From Thermoplasmata archaeon (GTDB taxonomy: Archaea; Thermoplasmatota; Thermoplasmata; Halarchaeoplasmatales; Halarchaeoplasmataceae): a DNA stretch of 22,951 nucleotides. A program made the position numbers and the translations under genes. A model generated the notes under the pieces. The model was given only the letters and a program-made list of their open reading frames with translations, was not told the DNA's origin and searched no databases. The DNA lies in NCBI GenBank assembly GCA_019594195.1, contig JAFDTP010000024.1, positions 1-22,951 of the forward strand, in the 5' to 3' direction. Shown here in pieces: positions 6,328-16,600 of this stretch. The stretch's first letter is position 1; every line of letters begins with the position of its first letter.

Positions 6328-8805
6328 TCAGATAGATATAGGTATGCCTTCCATCTTTTTTTCGACCTTCTCGGCCATCCAGTTAGCACCGCTCCCGGAG
6401 AAAGAAAGTATCGCTTTTCTGTAATTTTCGGCTAAACCGTCTTTGTTACCTTTCTTTTCCTGCAATTTAGCCATGGAAAAGTATGCTAGTCCTAATCTAT
6501 ATGAAGCTCCTATCTTTTGATAGATCGAGATGGATCTGTTGTAGTGTTTTTCAGCTTCTTCGATATCGTCCATGATGGTGTAGGCATTTCCAAGAAGTGT
6601 ATGTGCTAGTGCCTCTCTTTTTTCGTCGTCCATCTCTTCCATCAATTCTTTTGCCTTTTCGCCGGTATCGATTGCCTCTTCTACCATCCTTTTCTCCAGG
6701 TAACACTCAGCGAGTGAGATCAGCGCCGAGGCCTTAAGGTCTCTATATCCGAAGCGCTCAGATGCCTCGATAGCTTCTTTCAGATATTCCTCAGCACTGT
6801 TCAACTCTCTAAGGATCGTATAGAATGAACCTATCTCCTCGAGACCTCCGACCCTTTGATAGGTTTCCTTTATCTTTTTCCAGTGTTTTAATCCCTCCTC
6901 GAAATAAGATATAGAGCTGTCCCAATCTCCCTGGAGTTTTTTTATCTTTGCGATGACGAAGTATGCCGTGGTCAATAGCGAGTGTTCATCATCTTCTAAT
7001 ATATCGATAGCGTTGGAAAGGTAGTCCTCTGCAGGGGTATATTCACCTCTTTCGCTGAGCAGGGCTCCCATCCTGAAAAATACTCTTCCCATGCATCTGT
7101 TCTTTTTATCCTTGTCTTCGATAGCTTCTGCAGCGTTCAGAGCGCATTCATATTCGGATAACGCTTCCTTATATTTTTCTTTCCTCTCGAGTGTGGAAGC
7201 TAGTCCTAGATGTGCCTGGGTTATCAGTTCATCATCTTCGTTCGAATCGATAACCTGCAGATAGGAGTTCTCAGCTTTAGAGTATTCTTTCTTTTTCTCT
7301 TGAGCTCTTCCTTTTATATAATTTAGATGAGGTACTATATGTTCCTCATCGACCTCATCGATAAGATCTATAATAGAGTCAGAGTAACCCATGGCCAGTA
7401 TCTCTTCCCATTCTTCTTTTAACTTCTCTTCGAAAGTATCGTACCTTCTAGATGAAACCAGGTGATTTATCTTTTCGATTATGTATTCTCCTTTCACGGT
7501 TGGTTTTTCCATGTAATAATCTGAAGCTACTCCGTGAAGCCTCAATCTTTGAGAGATCGAAAGGTATCCCATTATCTTATCTCTTATCAGATCATGGGTC
7601 CCGACTTTATTCTCTTTGGTAAGGTAGATCAGCGGTGTATCTATCAAGTTCTTCACCATGCCGGATGTCACCGGCTCTATCCTAGAAAGGGCCTCCTTCT
7701 CAACCGGTATCCTGAATATGGAGAGCATACCCAGTGCCCAAAATTCTTCATCGGTGATGTATTTATCGAGTACATCATCTATAGAATCTACTCTCCTACC
7801 CTGGTCGTAGAACTCCTCAAGTGATGAAATTAGTAAGTTTTTAGATGGAAGTCGTAGCTCAACGCCCCCTGATCCGATAGGGTCAAGATCTTCAGATGCG
7901 GTCGATATGATGAACCTGTGGAGTCCTTCTTTATCATCCAAAGACGCGATCTTTCTGAAAATCTGAGATACGGCTTCGTTTTTATGAGCATCATCAGCCA
8001 TGAAAACTGTCCTCATATCTTTCAGATCTTTCATCAGATGGGTCAATCTCTCTTTTCTGTCTTCGACCTTCTCTGATTTGAGATATGATGAAAGCTTGTG
8101 ATTACCGCAGTTCTCTAGGAACTCGGCCAAAGCTCTCCATAGATGTGTTTCTTCCTGCCATCCCCTTACGGCGAAATAAAATATGTTATTTTTCCCTTCT
8201 AACTCGTCTGCCATCTCGCTCAAAAGAGTGGTTCTTCCAGAGCCTCTATCACCGACTATCGTTATAAGTCGCTCTCCGTCCTCCCAAATGTTCAAGAGCT
8301 CAGAAAATTGAGGATGCTTTTCTTGTCCAACTACAGGAAGATGATTTAGATGAGATACGAAAGATTCATCTTTTGATATCTCTTCTGGCTCAAAATGACC
8401 GTCTTCTTCGATCTTTTGAATTATATCAAGTACGGAGTGATTGGTCTGAAAGTAGGCGTTTATCTCGCCCAGTTTTATGGGGCTTTTTTCCTGTTCCGAT
8501 TTCACATCGACCTCGGTGTTCGCCATGCCTTCCCTGGTCTTTTTAGCCTTTTCAAAACCATTGTCTGTCAGGAAATAGGCTTTTCTTTTTTGTTTCTTAT
8601 CTTTTATCCTGCGTGTTTCTTCTCTCAACAGACCTTCTTTTACAAGATTCCTTACAGCATAGGACACGGTATTCTGTTTAAGGCCTAAACTGTTGGCTAT
8701 GCCTTCCTGCGTTATCTCAACAGGTAGTGCGTAGCCCTCTTCGTTCCCGTAGTGATCGAGTAGATGGACGAGCACTTTTTCTTTCGCCGTAAAATTTGTA
8801 CCCAT
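6328..8805 (-). CDS. Winged-helix/ATPase/TPR transcriptional regulator
   Basis: The 825-residue protein has three parts. Residues 1-95 are a MarR-like winged helix (TQEGIANSLGLKQNTVSYAV, then a basic wing RRIKDKKQKRK). Residues about 155-400 are a P-loop NTPase with Walker A GDRGSGRTT (185-193) and Walker B TVFMADDAH (266-274), introduced by VVGQEKHPQF, as in STAND/ORC-type ATPases. From about 490 to the end are tetratricopeptide-like repeats (for example AHLGLASTLERKEKYKEALS, AHTLLGNAYTIMDDIEEAEK). The layout resembles LuxR/MalT-type STAND regulators, except that the DNA-binding domain is N-terminal. It probably senses a ligand or partner through the TPRs. The ATG at 8805 lies about 29 nt from a TATA-like box and looks leaderless; a GTG three codons earlier is possible. 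It precedes and probably co-expresses with the AIR-synthase-like gene. Confidence 0.82.
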   Translation of the reverse strand: MGTNFTAKEKVLVHLLDHYGNEEGYALPVEITQEGIANSLGLKQNTVSYAVRNLVKEGLLREETRRIKDKKQKRKAYFLTDNGFEKAKKTREGMANTEVDVKSEQEKSPIKLGEINAYFQTNHSVLDIIQKIEEDGHFEPEEISKDESFVSHLNHLPVVGQEKHPQFSELLNIWEDGERLITIVGDRGSGRTTLLSEMADELEGKNNIFYFAVRGWQEETHLWRALAEFLENCGNHKLSSYLKSEKVEDRKERLTHLMKDLKDMRTVFMADDAHKNEAVSQIFRKIASLDDKEGLHRFIISTASEDLDPIGSGGVELRLPSKNLLISSLEEFYDQGRRVDSIDDVLDKYITDEEFWALGMLSIFRIPVEKEALSRIEPVTSGMVKNLIDTPLIYLTKENKVGTHDLIRDKIMGYLSISQRLRLHGVASDYYMEKPTVKGEYIIEKINHLVSSRRYDTFEEKLKEEWEEILAMGYSDSIIDLIDEVDEEHIVPHLNYIKGRAQEKKKEYSKAENSYLQVIDSNEDDELITQAHLGLASTLERKEKYKEALSEYECALNAAEAIEDKDKKNRCMGRVFFRMGALLSERGEYTPAEDYLSNAIDILEDDEHSLLTTAYFVIAKIKKLQGDWDSSISYFEEGLKHWKKIKETYQRVGGLEEIGSFYTILRELNSAEEYLKEAIEASERFGYRDLKASALISLAECYLEKRMVEEAIDTGEKAKELMEEMDDEKREALAHTLLGNAYTIMDDIEEAEKHYNRSISIYQKIGASYRLGLAYFSMAKLQEKKGNKDGLAENYRKAILSFSGSGANWMAEKVEKKMEGIPISI

Positions 8806-8830
8806 ATGCAACACTCTTTACAATCAATTA

Positions 8831-8840
8831 CTATATGAAA
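8831..8840 (-). promoter_or_regulatory. TATA-like box of the regulator gene
   Basis: The minus strand reads TTTCATATAG, about 29 nt before the ATG at 8805. No Shine-Dalgarno site intervenes. Confidence 0.35.
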
Positions 8841-8886
8841 TTTTTGAGAGTTAGACCTGATTTAGGCGTGATCTAGCAAAGATAAG

Positions 8887-8896
8887 ATTTATTTAC
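8887..8896 (+). promoter_or_regulatory. TATA box of the RecJ-like gene
   Basis: ATTTATTTAC is centred about 27 nt before the GTG start at 8919, so the transcript should be leaderless. It diverges from the regulator promoter within a spacer of about 113 nt. Confidence 0.45.
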
Positions 8897-8918
8897 TGCA
8901 CATACTTAATCTGACTCC

Positions 8919-10340
8919 GTGAAAGAGAAAGCGGAACGTATCGCTAAAAAGCTCCTGTCCCGAGAAAATGTATTAGTAGTCTCTCATATAGACGCTGACG
9001 GCATCACTTCAGCTAGTATCGCTTACGAATCACTCAAAAGAGCGGATAAAGAAGTCGACGTGAGATTTGTCAAGCAGCTGGATGAGAGCGAGATAAAAGA
9101 TCTGAAGGACAATGACTATGATCTCGTATGGTTCACAGATCTTGGCAGTGGCCAGTTGGAAGATATCGAAGATTTTTCCTGTGTGATCACCGATCACCAC
9201 GAGCCACAGGGTGATGTAGACTCTCCCGAGATGAAAGATCGAGGCAACATCTTGAGTTATTGTGATTCTAACATACTCGAACTCAACCCCCATCGTTATG
9301 GATTGGACGGAGCTAAAGAGTTATCTGGTTCCGGTACCACTTATCTAGTGGCTAGAGAGATGGACCGAGGGAATAAAGATCTGAGTAAACTTGCGATCAT
9401 CGGAGCTGTCGGCGACCTACAAGCTTCAGAAAAAAATAGACTTGTCGGAAAGAACAGGGAGATATTGGAAGAAGCGGTGAAAGAGGGTGTTGTGAAAAAA
9501 CGTACCGACGCGTCACTGTACGGCGTGGAGAGCAGACCGCTACCCAAATTGCTCGAGTTCGCTTCAGATCCTATACTTCCTGGTCTAACTGGAGACGAGT
9601 CGGCTTGTACCAACTTTCTGGTCGAAAAGGACATACCTCTGAAAGAGAACGAAGAGTGGAGAAGGTGGTATGATCTCACCAAGGAAGAAAAAAGAAGGAT
9701 ACTGTCTGGATTGGCCGATAGGATGCTAGATAGAGGGTTCCCTATAGAACATGTAGAAAGTCTCATCGGAGAGGTCTACACTTTTCCGGAAGACAGTAGA
9801 GGAAGTATGCTTCACGAGGCGAAGGAATTTTCCACCTTGTTGAATTCATGTGGTCGATATGAAAAAGGTGATGTGGGCTTACAGGTCTGTCTGGGTGACA
9901 GAGATGAATATCTAGAGAAGGCCGAGTCACTTCTCAAAGGGCATCAAAAGGTACTGGTCGACAGTTTAGATTATGTCGAATCTATCGGTGTGGAGGAACT
10001 GGAGAACGTGCAGTTCTTCCACGGACAGGACGAGATACCAGATACGGTAGTAGGCACAGTAGCTGGCATGGTCTTGAATTCCGGTGATGTTGATAGGAGA
10101 TTACCGATAATAGCTTTCGCCGAATCTGAAGAGAGGGAGGGAGTCAAGGTATCCTCAAGAGGGACTAAACGGTTGGTCGACAATGGACTAGATCTCTCTT
10201 CTGTCATGACCGAATGTTCTAAAAAAGTCGGAGGCGAAGGTGGTGGCCACGATATCGCAGCTGGTGCACTGATACCTTACGATAAGGAAGATGAGTTTCT
10301 AGAAGAAGTAGAGAAGATGATAGGTTCTCAGTTGAATTGA
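8919..10340 (+). CDS. RecJ/GAN-like DHH-family nuclease
   Basis: The 473-residue protein has the DHH phosphoesterase core: SHIDADG at 22-28, WFTDLGSG at 71-78 with Asp74, TDHHEP at 91-96, and IIGAVGDLQ at 160-168 with Asp166. The DHHA1 domain ends in GGHDIAAGA at 442-450. These residues bind the two catalytic metal ions. In archaea such proteins act as 5'-to-3' exonucleases; some (GAN) bind GINS in the replisome, others trim RNA. This sequence does not decide between them. The start is a GTG with a TATA box about 27 nt upstream. The gene converges on the M14-type gene with a 4-nt gap. Confidence 0.9.
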   Translation: MKEKAERIAKKLLSRENVLVVSHIDADGITSASIAYESLKRADKEVDVRFVKQLDESEIKDLKDNDYDLVWFTDLGSGQLEDIEDFSCVITDHHEPQGDVDSPEMKDRGNILSYCDSNILELNPHRYGLDGAKELSGSGTTYLVAREMDRGNKDLSKLAIIGAVGDLQASEKNRLVGKNREILEEAVKEGVVKKRTDASLYGVESRPLPKLLEFASDPILPGLTGDESACTNFLVEKDIPLKENEEWRRWYDLTKEEKRRILSGLADRMLDRGFPIEHVESLIGEVYTFPEDSRGSMLHEAKEFSTLLNSCGRYEKGDVGLQVCLGDRDEYLEKAESLLKGHQKVLVDSLDYVESIGVEELENVQFFHGQDEIPDTVVGTVAGMVLNSGDVDRRLPIIAFAESEEREGVKVSSRGTKRLVDNGLDLSSVMTECSKKVGGEGGGHDIAAGALIPYDKEDEFLEEVEKMIGSQLN

Positions 10341-10344
10341 TAGT

Positions 10345-11127
10345 TCATTTTTCTTTTTCAGCGACGGCAGCTACACTTTCTTCTTCGGGATCGTATTGGC
10401 TGGATGTTTTGATGCCTAAAACGAGTCCCGCAAAATCGCTCTCTACAGGTTCCCCGTCTAAGAGACCCAGGACATCATCTTTATCGATTACGTCACCAGG
10501 CCTCTTTTTTGGTTCAAAATATCCCTCATTTTCAGGCCTTACTCTCTCGTAGTGATGGTAAAAAGTGGTTTCTTCGTGCACTTTTACAGCATGATCATCT
10601 ATGATGAAGGCGAGCAATGCATCTCTGACTCTCTCAAGCTCCTCTCTATACCTTTCCGCACCTCCGGCTTCGATTATCATCGACGGTATACCGAGTTCGG
10701 ATGTCTCTATGAATAATTGCCCACCAGTACCACCGGTCTGGACAGCGTTGCTCAGACCGATCTGCTCGCACAATTTTTGGTTATGATCCCGTTCAAGGTC
10801 GGTCAACATATAAGGTACACACCAGCTGTTCTTCCCATAGGTGTGAAGATCGATAAGCCGATCGTAATCTTTTGCTTTTTCAAAAATACGGTGAGCTATG
10901 CGTTCTGACCTCGTGCCCTCGGGATCCCCAGGAAATATCCTGTTCAAGTCCTTTCCGTCTTCAGGGTTTTCTCTCTGCTTGTTCTCAACGGCTTCAAGAT
11001 TGACTTCTGGTATCACATCGACCTCTGCCAGGTCTTTACTCTCGACCCAGCCTTTGATCTCTCTAGCGACGAGGACCGAGCCTATCTCTGAGCCGTGCAC
11101 TCCCGCAGTGATCAGTGTTTTTTCCAT
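10345..11127 (-). CDS. Succinylglutamate desuccinylase/aspartoacylase-family hydrolase
   Basis: The 260-residue protein is an M14-type zinc hydrolase. The zinc ligands are visible as GVHGSE (His11, Glu14) and DLHT (His95), the substrate-binding DLNR lies at 60-63, and the catalytic Glu is in MIIEAGG (Glu153). The C-terminal 80 residues form the small beta domain of this family (RPENEGYFEPKKRPGDVI, then 'GLVLGIK'). Members remove acyl groups from amino acids or similar small amides; the substrate here cannot be told. The ATG at 11127 is chosen because a TATA box lies 26 nt upstream; a GTG two codons earlier would overlap the AGGTGA motif. Confidence 0.85.
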   Translation of the reverse strand: MEKTLITAGVHGSEIGSVLVAREIKGWVESKDLAEVDVIPEVNLEAVENKQRENPEDGKDLNRIFPGDPEGTRSERIAHRIFEKAKDYDRLIDLHTYGKNSWCVPYMLTDLERDHNQKLCEQIGLSNAVQTGGTGGQLFIETSELGIPSMIIEAGGAERYREELERVRDALLAFIIDDHAVKVHEETTFYHHYERVRPENEGYFEPKKRPGDVIDKDDVLGLLDGEPVESDFAGLVLGIKTSSQYDPEEESVAAVAEKEK

Positions 11128-11146
11128 ATTCACCTATAGATAAGAA

Positions 11147-11160
11147 GGTTATATTATGGT
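11147..11160 (-). promoter_or_regulatory. TATA box of the M14-type hydrolase gene
   Basis: The minus strand reads ACCATAATATAACC, centred about 26 nt before the ATG at 11127, again placing the start codon at the predicted transcript end. Confidence 0.45.
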
Positions 11161-11171
11161 TAGCCCCGATC

Positions 11172-11205
11172 ATCGTATATCTTCATGGGATGCTGAAGAT
11201 ACGAT
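11172..11205. promoter_or_regulatory. Inverted repeat in a divergent promoter region
   Basis: TATCTTCA (11178-11185) and TGAAGATA (11194-11201) form a perfect 8-bp inverted repeat with an 8-nt spacer. The outer ATCG/CGAT pair extends it after a 2-nt bulge. It lies between the promoters of the M14-type gene and the DUF488 gene, upstream of both TATA boxes, so it could be a shared operator. Confidence 0.4.
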
Positions 11206-11220
11206 CTAAGATTCAAGAAA

Positions 11221-11230
11221 TTTTTTATAT
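11221..11230 (+). promoter_or_regulatory. TATA box of the DUF488 gene
   Basis: TTTTTTATAT is centred about 25 nt before the GTG start at 11251. The transcript is predicted to be leaderless. Confidence 0.5.
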
Positions 11231-11250
11231 GGTTTAATTAATCTACAGTC

Positions 11251-11682
11251 GTGGATAAAGTATACACTATCGGATACGAAGGTAAGGAGATAGAGGATTT
11301 CATATCTCTCCTTGAAAAACATGATATAAAGCTGATACTCGACGTAAGATCTAGTCCCCACTCTCGCAGGGAAGATTTCGACAAGGGAAATTTGAAGAAA
11401 AGTCTTTTTCGTAAGGGGATCAAATACAAACACATACCTGAACTTGGTGGCCTAGATGTTGATGATTATGAGAAGCATATGGAAGAAAAAGGATGGCTCC
11501 AAGCTTATGAGGGCCTGAAAAAATCGATAGGAAATAAGAGGAGTGCTTTGATGTGTCTAGAGAACGATCCTATGAAGTGCCACCGGAGGTATATAAGCGA
11601 AAAGCTGGAAAAAGATGGCTTAGAGGTCATACACATAGGTGGTGGAGCTTCATGGAAATCAAAACAGCTAGATGATTTTTGA
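11251..11682 (+). CDS. DUF488-family protein
   Basis: The 143-residue protein is a clear DUF488 member. It opens with VYTIGYEGKEIEDFISLLE, then LDVRSSPHSRREDFDKGNL, then GIKYKHIPELGG, and ends with LMCLENDPMKCHRRYI, the family's conserved cysteine/histidine motif. The conserved Arg, Cys and His residues suggest a small enzyme or nucleic-acid-associated protein, but the biochemical role of the family is not settled. The start is GTG 25 nt after a TATA box. The M50 protease gene follows on the same strand with a separate promoter, so the two need not be co-transcribed. Confidence 0.88.
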   Translation: MDKVYTIGYEGKEIEDFISLLEKHDIKLILDVRSSPHSRREDFDKGNLKKSLFRKGIKYKHIPELGGLDVDDYEKHMEEKGWLQAYEGLKKSIGNKRSALMCLENDPMKCHRRYISEKLEKDGLEVIHIGGGASWKSKQLDDF

Positions 11683-11700
11683 AATTTGAATTTTCACAAG

Positions 11701-11711
11701 ACTTATTAATT
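11701..11711 (+). promoter_or_regulatory. TATA-like box of the M50 protease gene
   Basis: ACTTATTAATT is centred about 28 nt before the ATG at 11735, with no Shine-Dalgarno site between them. Confidence 0.4.
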
Positions 11712-11734
11712 ACCAAACTTCTAATTTGAATAAT

Positions 11735-13597
11735 ATGGACCATAGCTTAGGAGATTATAGTAACGAGATAGATTTCATCCGAGATCAAGTTAGCAGTTAC
11801 TTTCCTATCTATAAAACTGAAGTAGATTTTGATGTCGTTTCTATATATATAAAAGCTCCTAAAGATTCTGATCTGGAGGAAAGATTCGACGCCCTCAGAA
11901 AAGAGTTCGTTCCTCAAAATTATATACCTCATCTCGTCGAAAAACACGGCGAATACATGATAAAAGTAAAAAAACAGGAAGAAAAAACATTCAGGAGCAT
12001 CAAGGTCAATATAGCCATGCTCTTTATAACAATCGGGACCACCCTGATCGCTGGTGCCTGGTGGTGGTCTAATTATGATCCCGCTGGATACGGTATGCTG
12101 TCACTGCACAACTTGACCAACGGGGCTCTTTATTTCACTCTCCCACTCCTGCTCATATTGGGAACTCATGAGATGGGACATTATTTCATGGCCCGATATC
12201 ATAATATCAAGGCCTCTTTACCTTTCTTTCTTCCGATGGCCCCTCCTTTAGGTACTATCGGAGCTTTCATCAGTATCAGGGAACCGATCCCGGACAAGAA
12301 GTCCCTTCTTGACGTTGGTATCGCCGGACCGGTAGCCGGTTTTTTAGTCGCTATCCCGGTAACACTGATAGGCCTATATCTAGGAGATGTGATGACCCCT
12401 ACCGCGACGGTTCCTGCAGAAGGGATAAGACAGATCTGGAATTATCCAGTGATAATCAGGGGTATGACAAGATTGATACCTTGGACAGGCGGTGATGTGA
12501 TACATCCAACATTGTTCGCAGGATGGGTCGGTTTTCTCGTAACTGGATTAAATCTTTTGCCGGCTTCTCAACTCGACGGTGGCCATGTTGTTCGCTCGCT
12601 GTTCGGGGCGAAAGCGAAATACGTGAGTTACGCCGCTTTCGCATTTTTGATAATAGTTGGAATATGGCAGTACATCGGATGGGTCGTATTCGCATTCCTC
12701 ATACTTTTCTTGGGAGGTGTCAAGCATCCTCCTCCACTGAATGATCTGACCGAATTAGATAAAAAGAGATTTATTGTAGGCGGTATCGCCATATTGATAT
12801 TGTTCATCAGTTTTCATCCGATACCCGTTGAGCAGGAATCTTTCAGCTATGATTTTCAGGTAGAGTTGGAAGAAGACTCACACCAGGAATTGATCCTTGG
12901 CGAGTCTTTCAACTACACTTTGGATGTTAAAAACAGAGCTAGGAACGTGGATATCGGCGACGGTATCGAGTACCAGGTCAGTTATTCTGTTTCAGATCAG
13001 GACTGGGATACCACTCTTTGGGTTGAAGAAGACGGCAGCCTTAGAAAGATCGAAGGTCACGCCACTGATCTGGTTCTTGACTCAGGTGAAGATAGAAGAT
13101 ATCATCTTCTTGTCGAACCCACCGAGAACTCATCCGCCCGGACCGCTATCACCTTCAGCGCCGAGACCGACGTAACTGGTGAGGTACGAAGAAAAGAAGA
13201 AACTATGAGAGCGGTACTCGGTAATGGCTATGATGTTGATATCCTTTCGGAGGAGATACAATTCGACGGATACACTGCCGGTATTTCAAGGTTAGATGAC
13301 GGAACGGCAAGGTTCGATTTTTCACTCTTCAACAGAGGTAGGAACGATACCTTCGAGCTCACCTCCGAAGAACTTTTAGATGATAATCGGACCATCGATT
13401 TCACCACCGGGGAAGATATGAGGGAAAATCTCACCATCAACCTCTCTTACGCCGAACGTAGGGATTTCAGCGTTTACTTAACGGAACAAAACCAGGATGA
13501 AACGGTATCCAACTTTATAACTACTGAGATAAAAGTACGATCAGTGATGACAGGGGAAGAAAAAGATATAGGTCTCATCGCTATCAGGGCTGACTGA
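11735..13597 (+). CDS. Membrane M50 (site-2) metalloprotease with outer C-terminal domain
   Basis: The 620-residue protein has a soluble N-terminus (1-85), six or seven membrane segments from about 88 to 362, and a soluble C-terminal part of about 255 residues. HEMGH (145-149) supplies the zinc-binding histidines and the catalytic Glu. NLLPASQLDGGH (about 273-284) supplies the third zinc ligand, Asp281, in the family's second motif. Site-2 proteases cut substrates inside the membrane, usually to release regulators. The C-terminal part (SFNYTLDVKNRARNVDIGDG, then repeated beta strands) resembles the NEW3/CARD-like beta-sandwich domains of secreted archaeal proteins and probably lies outside the cell. 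The ATG at 11735 fits the TATA box; an in-frame TTG at 11726 is less likely. It converges on the subtilisin gene with a 7-nt gap. Confidence 0.88.
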   Translation: MDHSLGDYSNEIDFIRDQVSSYFPIYKTEVDFDVVSIYIKAPKDSDLEERFDALRKEFVPQNYIPHLVEKHGEYMIKVKKQEEKTFRSIKVNIAMLFITIGTTLIAGAWWWSNYDPAGYGMLSLHNLTNGALYFTLPLLLILGTHEMGHYFMARYHNIKASLPFFLPMAPPLGTIGAFISIREPIPDKKSLLDVGIAGPVAGFLVAIPVTLIGLYLGDVMTPTATVPAEGIRQIWNYPVIIRGMTRLIPWTGGDVIHPTLFAGWVGFLVTGLNLLPASQLDGGHVVRSLFGAKAKYVSYAAFAFLIIVGIWQYIGWVVFAFLILFLGGVKHPPPLNDLTELDKKRFIVGGIAILILFISFHPIPVEQESFSYDFQVELEEDSHQELILGESFNYTLDVKNRARNVDIGDGIEYQVSYSVSDQDWDTTLWVEEDGSLRKIEGHATDLVLDSGEDRRYHLLVEPTENSSARTAITFSAETDVTGEVRRKEETMRAVLGNGYDVDILSEEIQFDGYTAGISRLDDGTARFDFSLFNRGRNDTFELTSEELLDDNRTIDFTTGEDMRENLTINLSYAERRDFSVYLTEQNQDETVSNFITTEIKVRSVMTGEEKDIGLIAIRAD

Positions 13598-13604
13598 GAC
13601 AACT

Positions 13605-16600
13605 TCAAGATCGGTAAAATTTCTCTCTTTTGAATAGGATCGATATCGAGATCACCAGGATACTTACCAGCGAAGCTATCCATACTATCCTCCAAAAAGC
13701 TAGAGTGGAAGGTCCTATAGATATATCTATCTCTTCACTGTCGCTTTCGCTCTCTAATCTCACTTTGAATTCACCCTCTTCCTCGGCACTCCAGGTGAAC
13801 TCTCCTTGGTATGATTCTCCACCGTCGAGAACGATAGTTTCTCTACTACTGATCACTGATCCACCCTCTTCATCGTGAATTGATAACTCGATCTCCTGCT
13901 CCCCCTCTAGGTCACCCACGTTCTCGATCTCGTATTCTACAGTTACCACATCACCCACGGTAAATTCGCTATTACTTTCTGGGTCGGTGATCTCAACTTC
14001 AAAATGTGCTTTTCTAGAAAAATGAGCAGTCAAAGCTTTGTCGCTGTCCAATCTCATCTTCAGAGTTTCATTCTCTCTTTTATCTTCTGGAAGATCTCCT
14101 TGCCAGTGACTGAAAACCCATCCTTCTTCCGCAAAGGCTTTGACTTCGATCTCCGTACTCTCTTCGAAAGCGTGTTCACCGGGTTTCGGACTTGTACCTC
14201 CACCTAACTCTGAGCTGATGTTGAGGAACACCATTTCGGATTCCCAGCTGAAGAATGGATAACTTTCACCATCGACGATGTTCCATACGTGGTCGGTGTC
14301 TTTTTCGTCATCCTCTATCCCGGTGATATCCCATCCTGTTCCTTCATAAAGATCGATGTTACGCATCTCTTCTGTAGTTTTTCCAATACCTCCGTCGCTT
14401 TCATCTAGACCACTAGTTTCTATATCCCAAAAAGACTCTCTCACTTCACCACCATTATTCCAGCCTATGAGTCCTCCTGCTTTCGCGACAGCTGAGACTT
14501 CACCTGTAGAGTATGAGTTCTCTAATATGACTTCAGCTGGCCGTTCTGAGCTGCCTATCGCTCCGATCAGCCCTCCTGCAGCATAACTACCATCCACATC
14601 CCCCATTGAATATGTATTTTTTATCTCGGTATTCCTTCCTATACCTCCTAACAGACCTCCTACGATGTCTCCCCCACGGACATCTCCTTTAGCAAAAGAC
14701 TCGGTTACCTCCGATTCTCTCCTCCAAAAATCTCTCATGACTCCGCTAAGTCCACCTAAACTTTCACTATCACCTTCAACGTCTCCTACAGAATATGATT
14801 CTCTAACTGATTCACTCATGCCTACCAGTCCGCCTACGGTATTTCTTCCTACCACATCTCCTGTAGCATATGATCTATTCAGGGACGGAAAGATCCCTGC
14901 TAATCCACCTACACGACTCCCTTTTCCCACAACGTCTCCAGTGGCGTAAGAATCAGCTATAGATTCATCTCCAGAAAATTGATGCATGAACGTCACTCCT
15001 CCTATCAAACCGCCTACCGAATTGTTACCGACTACATCACCTGTAGCAGAAGAATCCCTCACGCTGTCTGTCAAGAAGCCGGCTAAACCTCCTACACAAT
15101 CGCCTTCTGCTGTAACATCAGCGGTGGAGTGGGAAGAACTTACTTTTCCTCTTCCACCTCCCACAAGACCTCCTACGAAAGATTCACCCTTTACCGAACC
15201 ACTGACAGATGAACCCGTTATCGTGCCTAAATTATATCCGACCAGCGCACCTACATTGTTCCCTCCTTTTATATTGACGTTCTCGAGTGAGACGTTTTCG
15301 ATCCTAACTTCATCGTTAGAACCCCCGACCATCTCGAAAAGGCCAACTGGAAGATATGTTCTATCTCTTTCTATATAGAGATCTCTTATATGATTTCCCT
15401 GACCGTCAAAAGTACCATTGAAATATGATCTAGGGTAGTCCCCTATGGGATCCCATCCATGTATGGTGTCTACATGAGTATCGTAGCCCTCAGTATTTCT
15501 GTCTAAGTTCTCCTCCAGTCTGAAATCTCCATCCATCTTATATCTTATATTGTTAAGCTGATGCCAATCATGTATATCCTCATCTACCTCCTCAAAAATA
15601 GCGGTGATCTGCTTGTCATCATCAGCGGTAACTGCCACGGTCTTCTCTTTAGATTCAAAATCACCAGTCCAGCCAGCCGGATAATACCCGTATTCTGGTA
15701 TCGCATCGAGAATTATCTTCCCATGTCTATAGTAATAATGACTTCCTTCCGGTGGTTCCGTACTCCCATATCTTTCTGATCCTATGATGAATTCGTATCT
15801 TATCTGACTTTCCTTTATGAGCCATGTCACATCACTCTCCCCTGTTTCTATCGAAAGATATGGATACTCGCGTTCGGTCTCGACCATATCGATGTCCCAG
15901 CCGGCGGAACTGAAAGTGCTTATCGACCCGAAGTTATCATCATCTAATGGAAGACTGCCGTATCGAAGGTAATCACATCTCGGCATGTCTTCATGATAGA
16001 AGGAATTACTGATATCACCACCTAGATGGTAACCACCTAAATACTCCCCGATAAGTCCACCAACACCTTCCTCACCCGATACGTTGCCGGATGCAAATGT
16101 TCTGTTCACACTCTCTCGATAAGAAATAGGAGATTCTTCCCTACCTAACCGACCGACCAACCCCCCTACTTCATTCCCTCCCCTGACATCACTTAATGAA
16201 TATGAATCGATAACTTTACCTGGGGTTTGCCCTATCAATCCGCCTATATATCTTCCTTCTCCCACCACGTCACTGTCCGAATATGAATACCTCACCGTTT
16301 CTCGGCCGTGTCCCACCAGTCCGCCTACAGAGTTCCCTACACCTTTGACCACTGCCGTTGACTTAGATCTAAATATCTCACCACCTTGGCCTACCAGTCC
16401 TCCTACACTGTCTATCCCGGTCACCTCGCTGGTCGATCCGGAATCAGATATCTTACCTATACTGTTCCAACCTACCAGGCCACCTACGTTTTCATCCCCT
16501 GAAACTCTAGCTGAAGAACTAGACTCGAGGATATCCCCTCTTAATGGGGATGGACTCCTGTCGCCGTTCTTTCCGACCAGTCCTCCTACATTTTCTTCAC

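Noticed and set aside
9341..9766. Minus-strand frame of 141 codons opposite the RecJ-like gene
   Set aside because: It is a Ser/Leu-rich antisense shadow with no family features, while the plus frame carries all DHH motifs.
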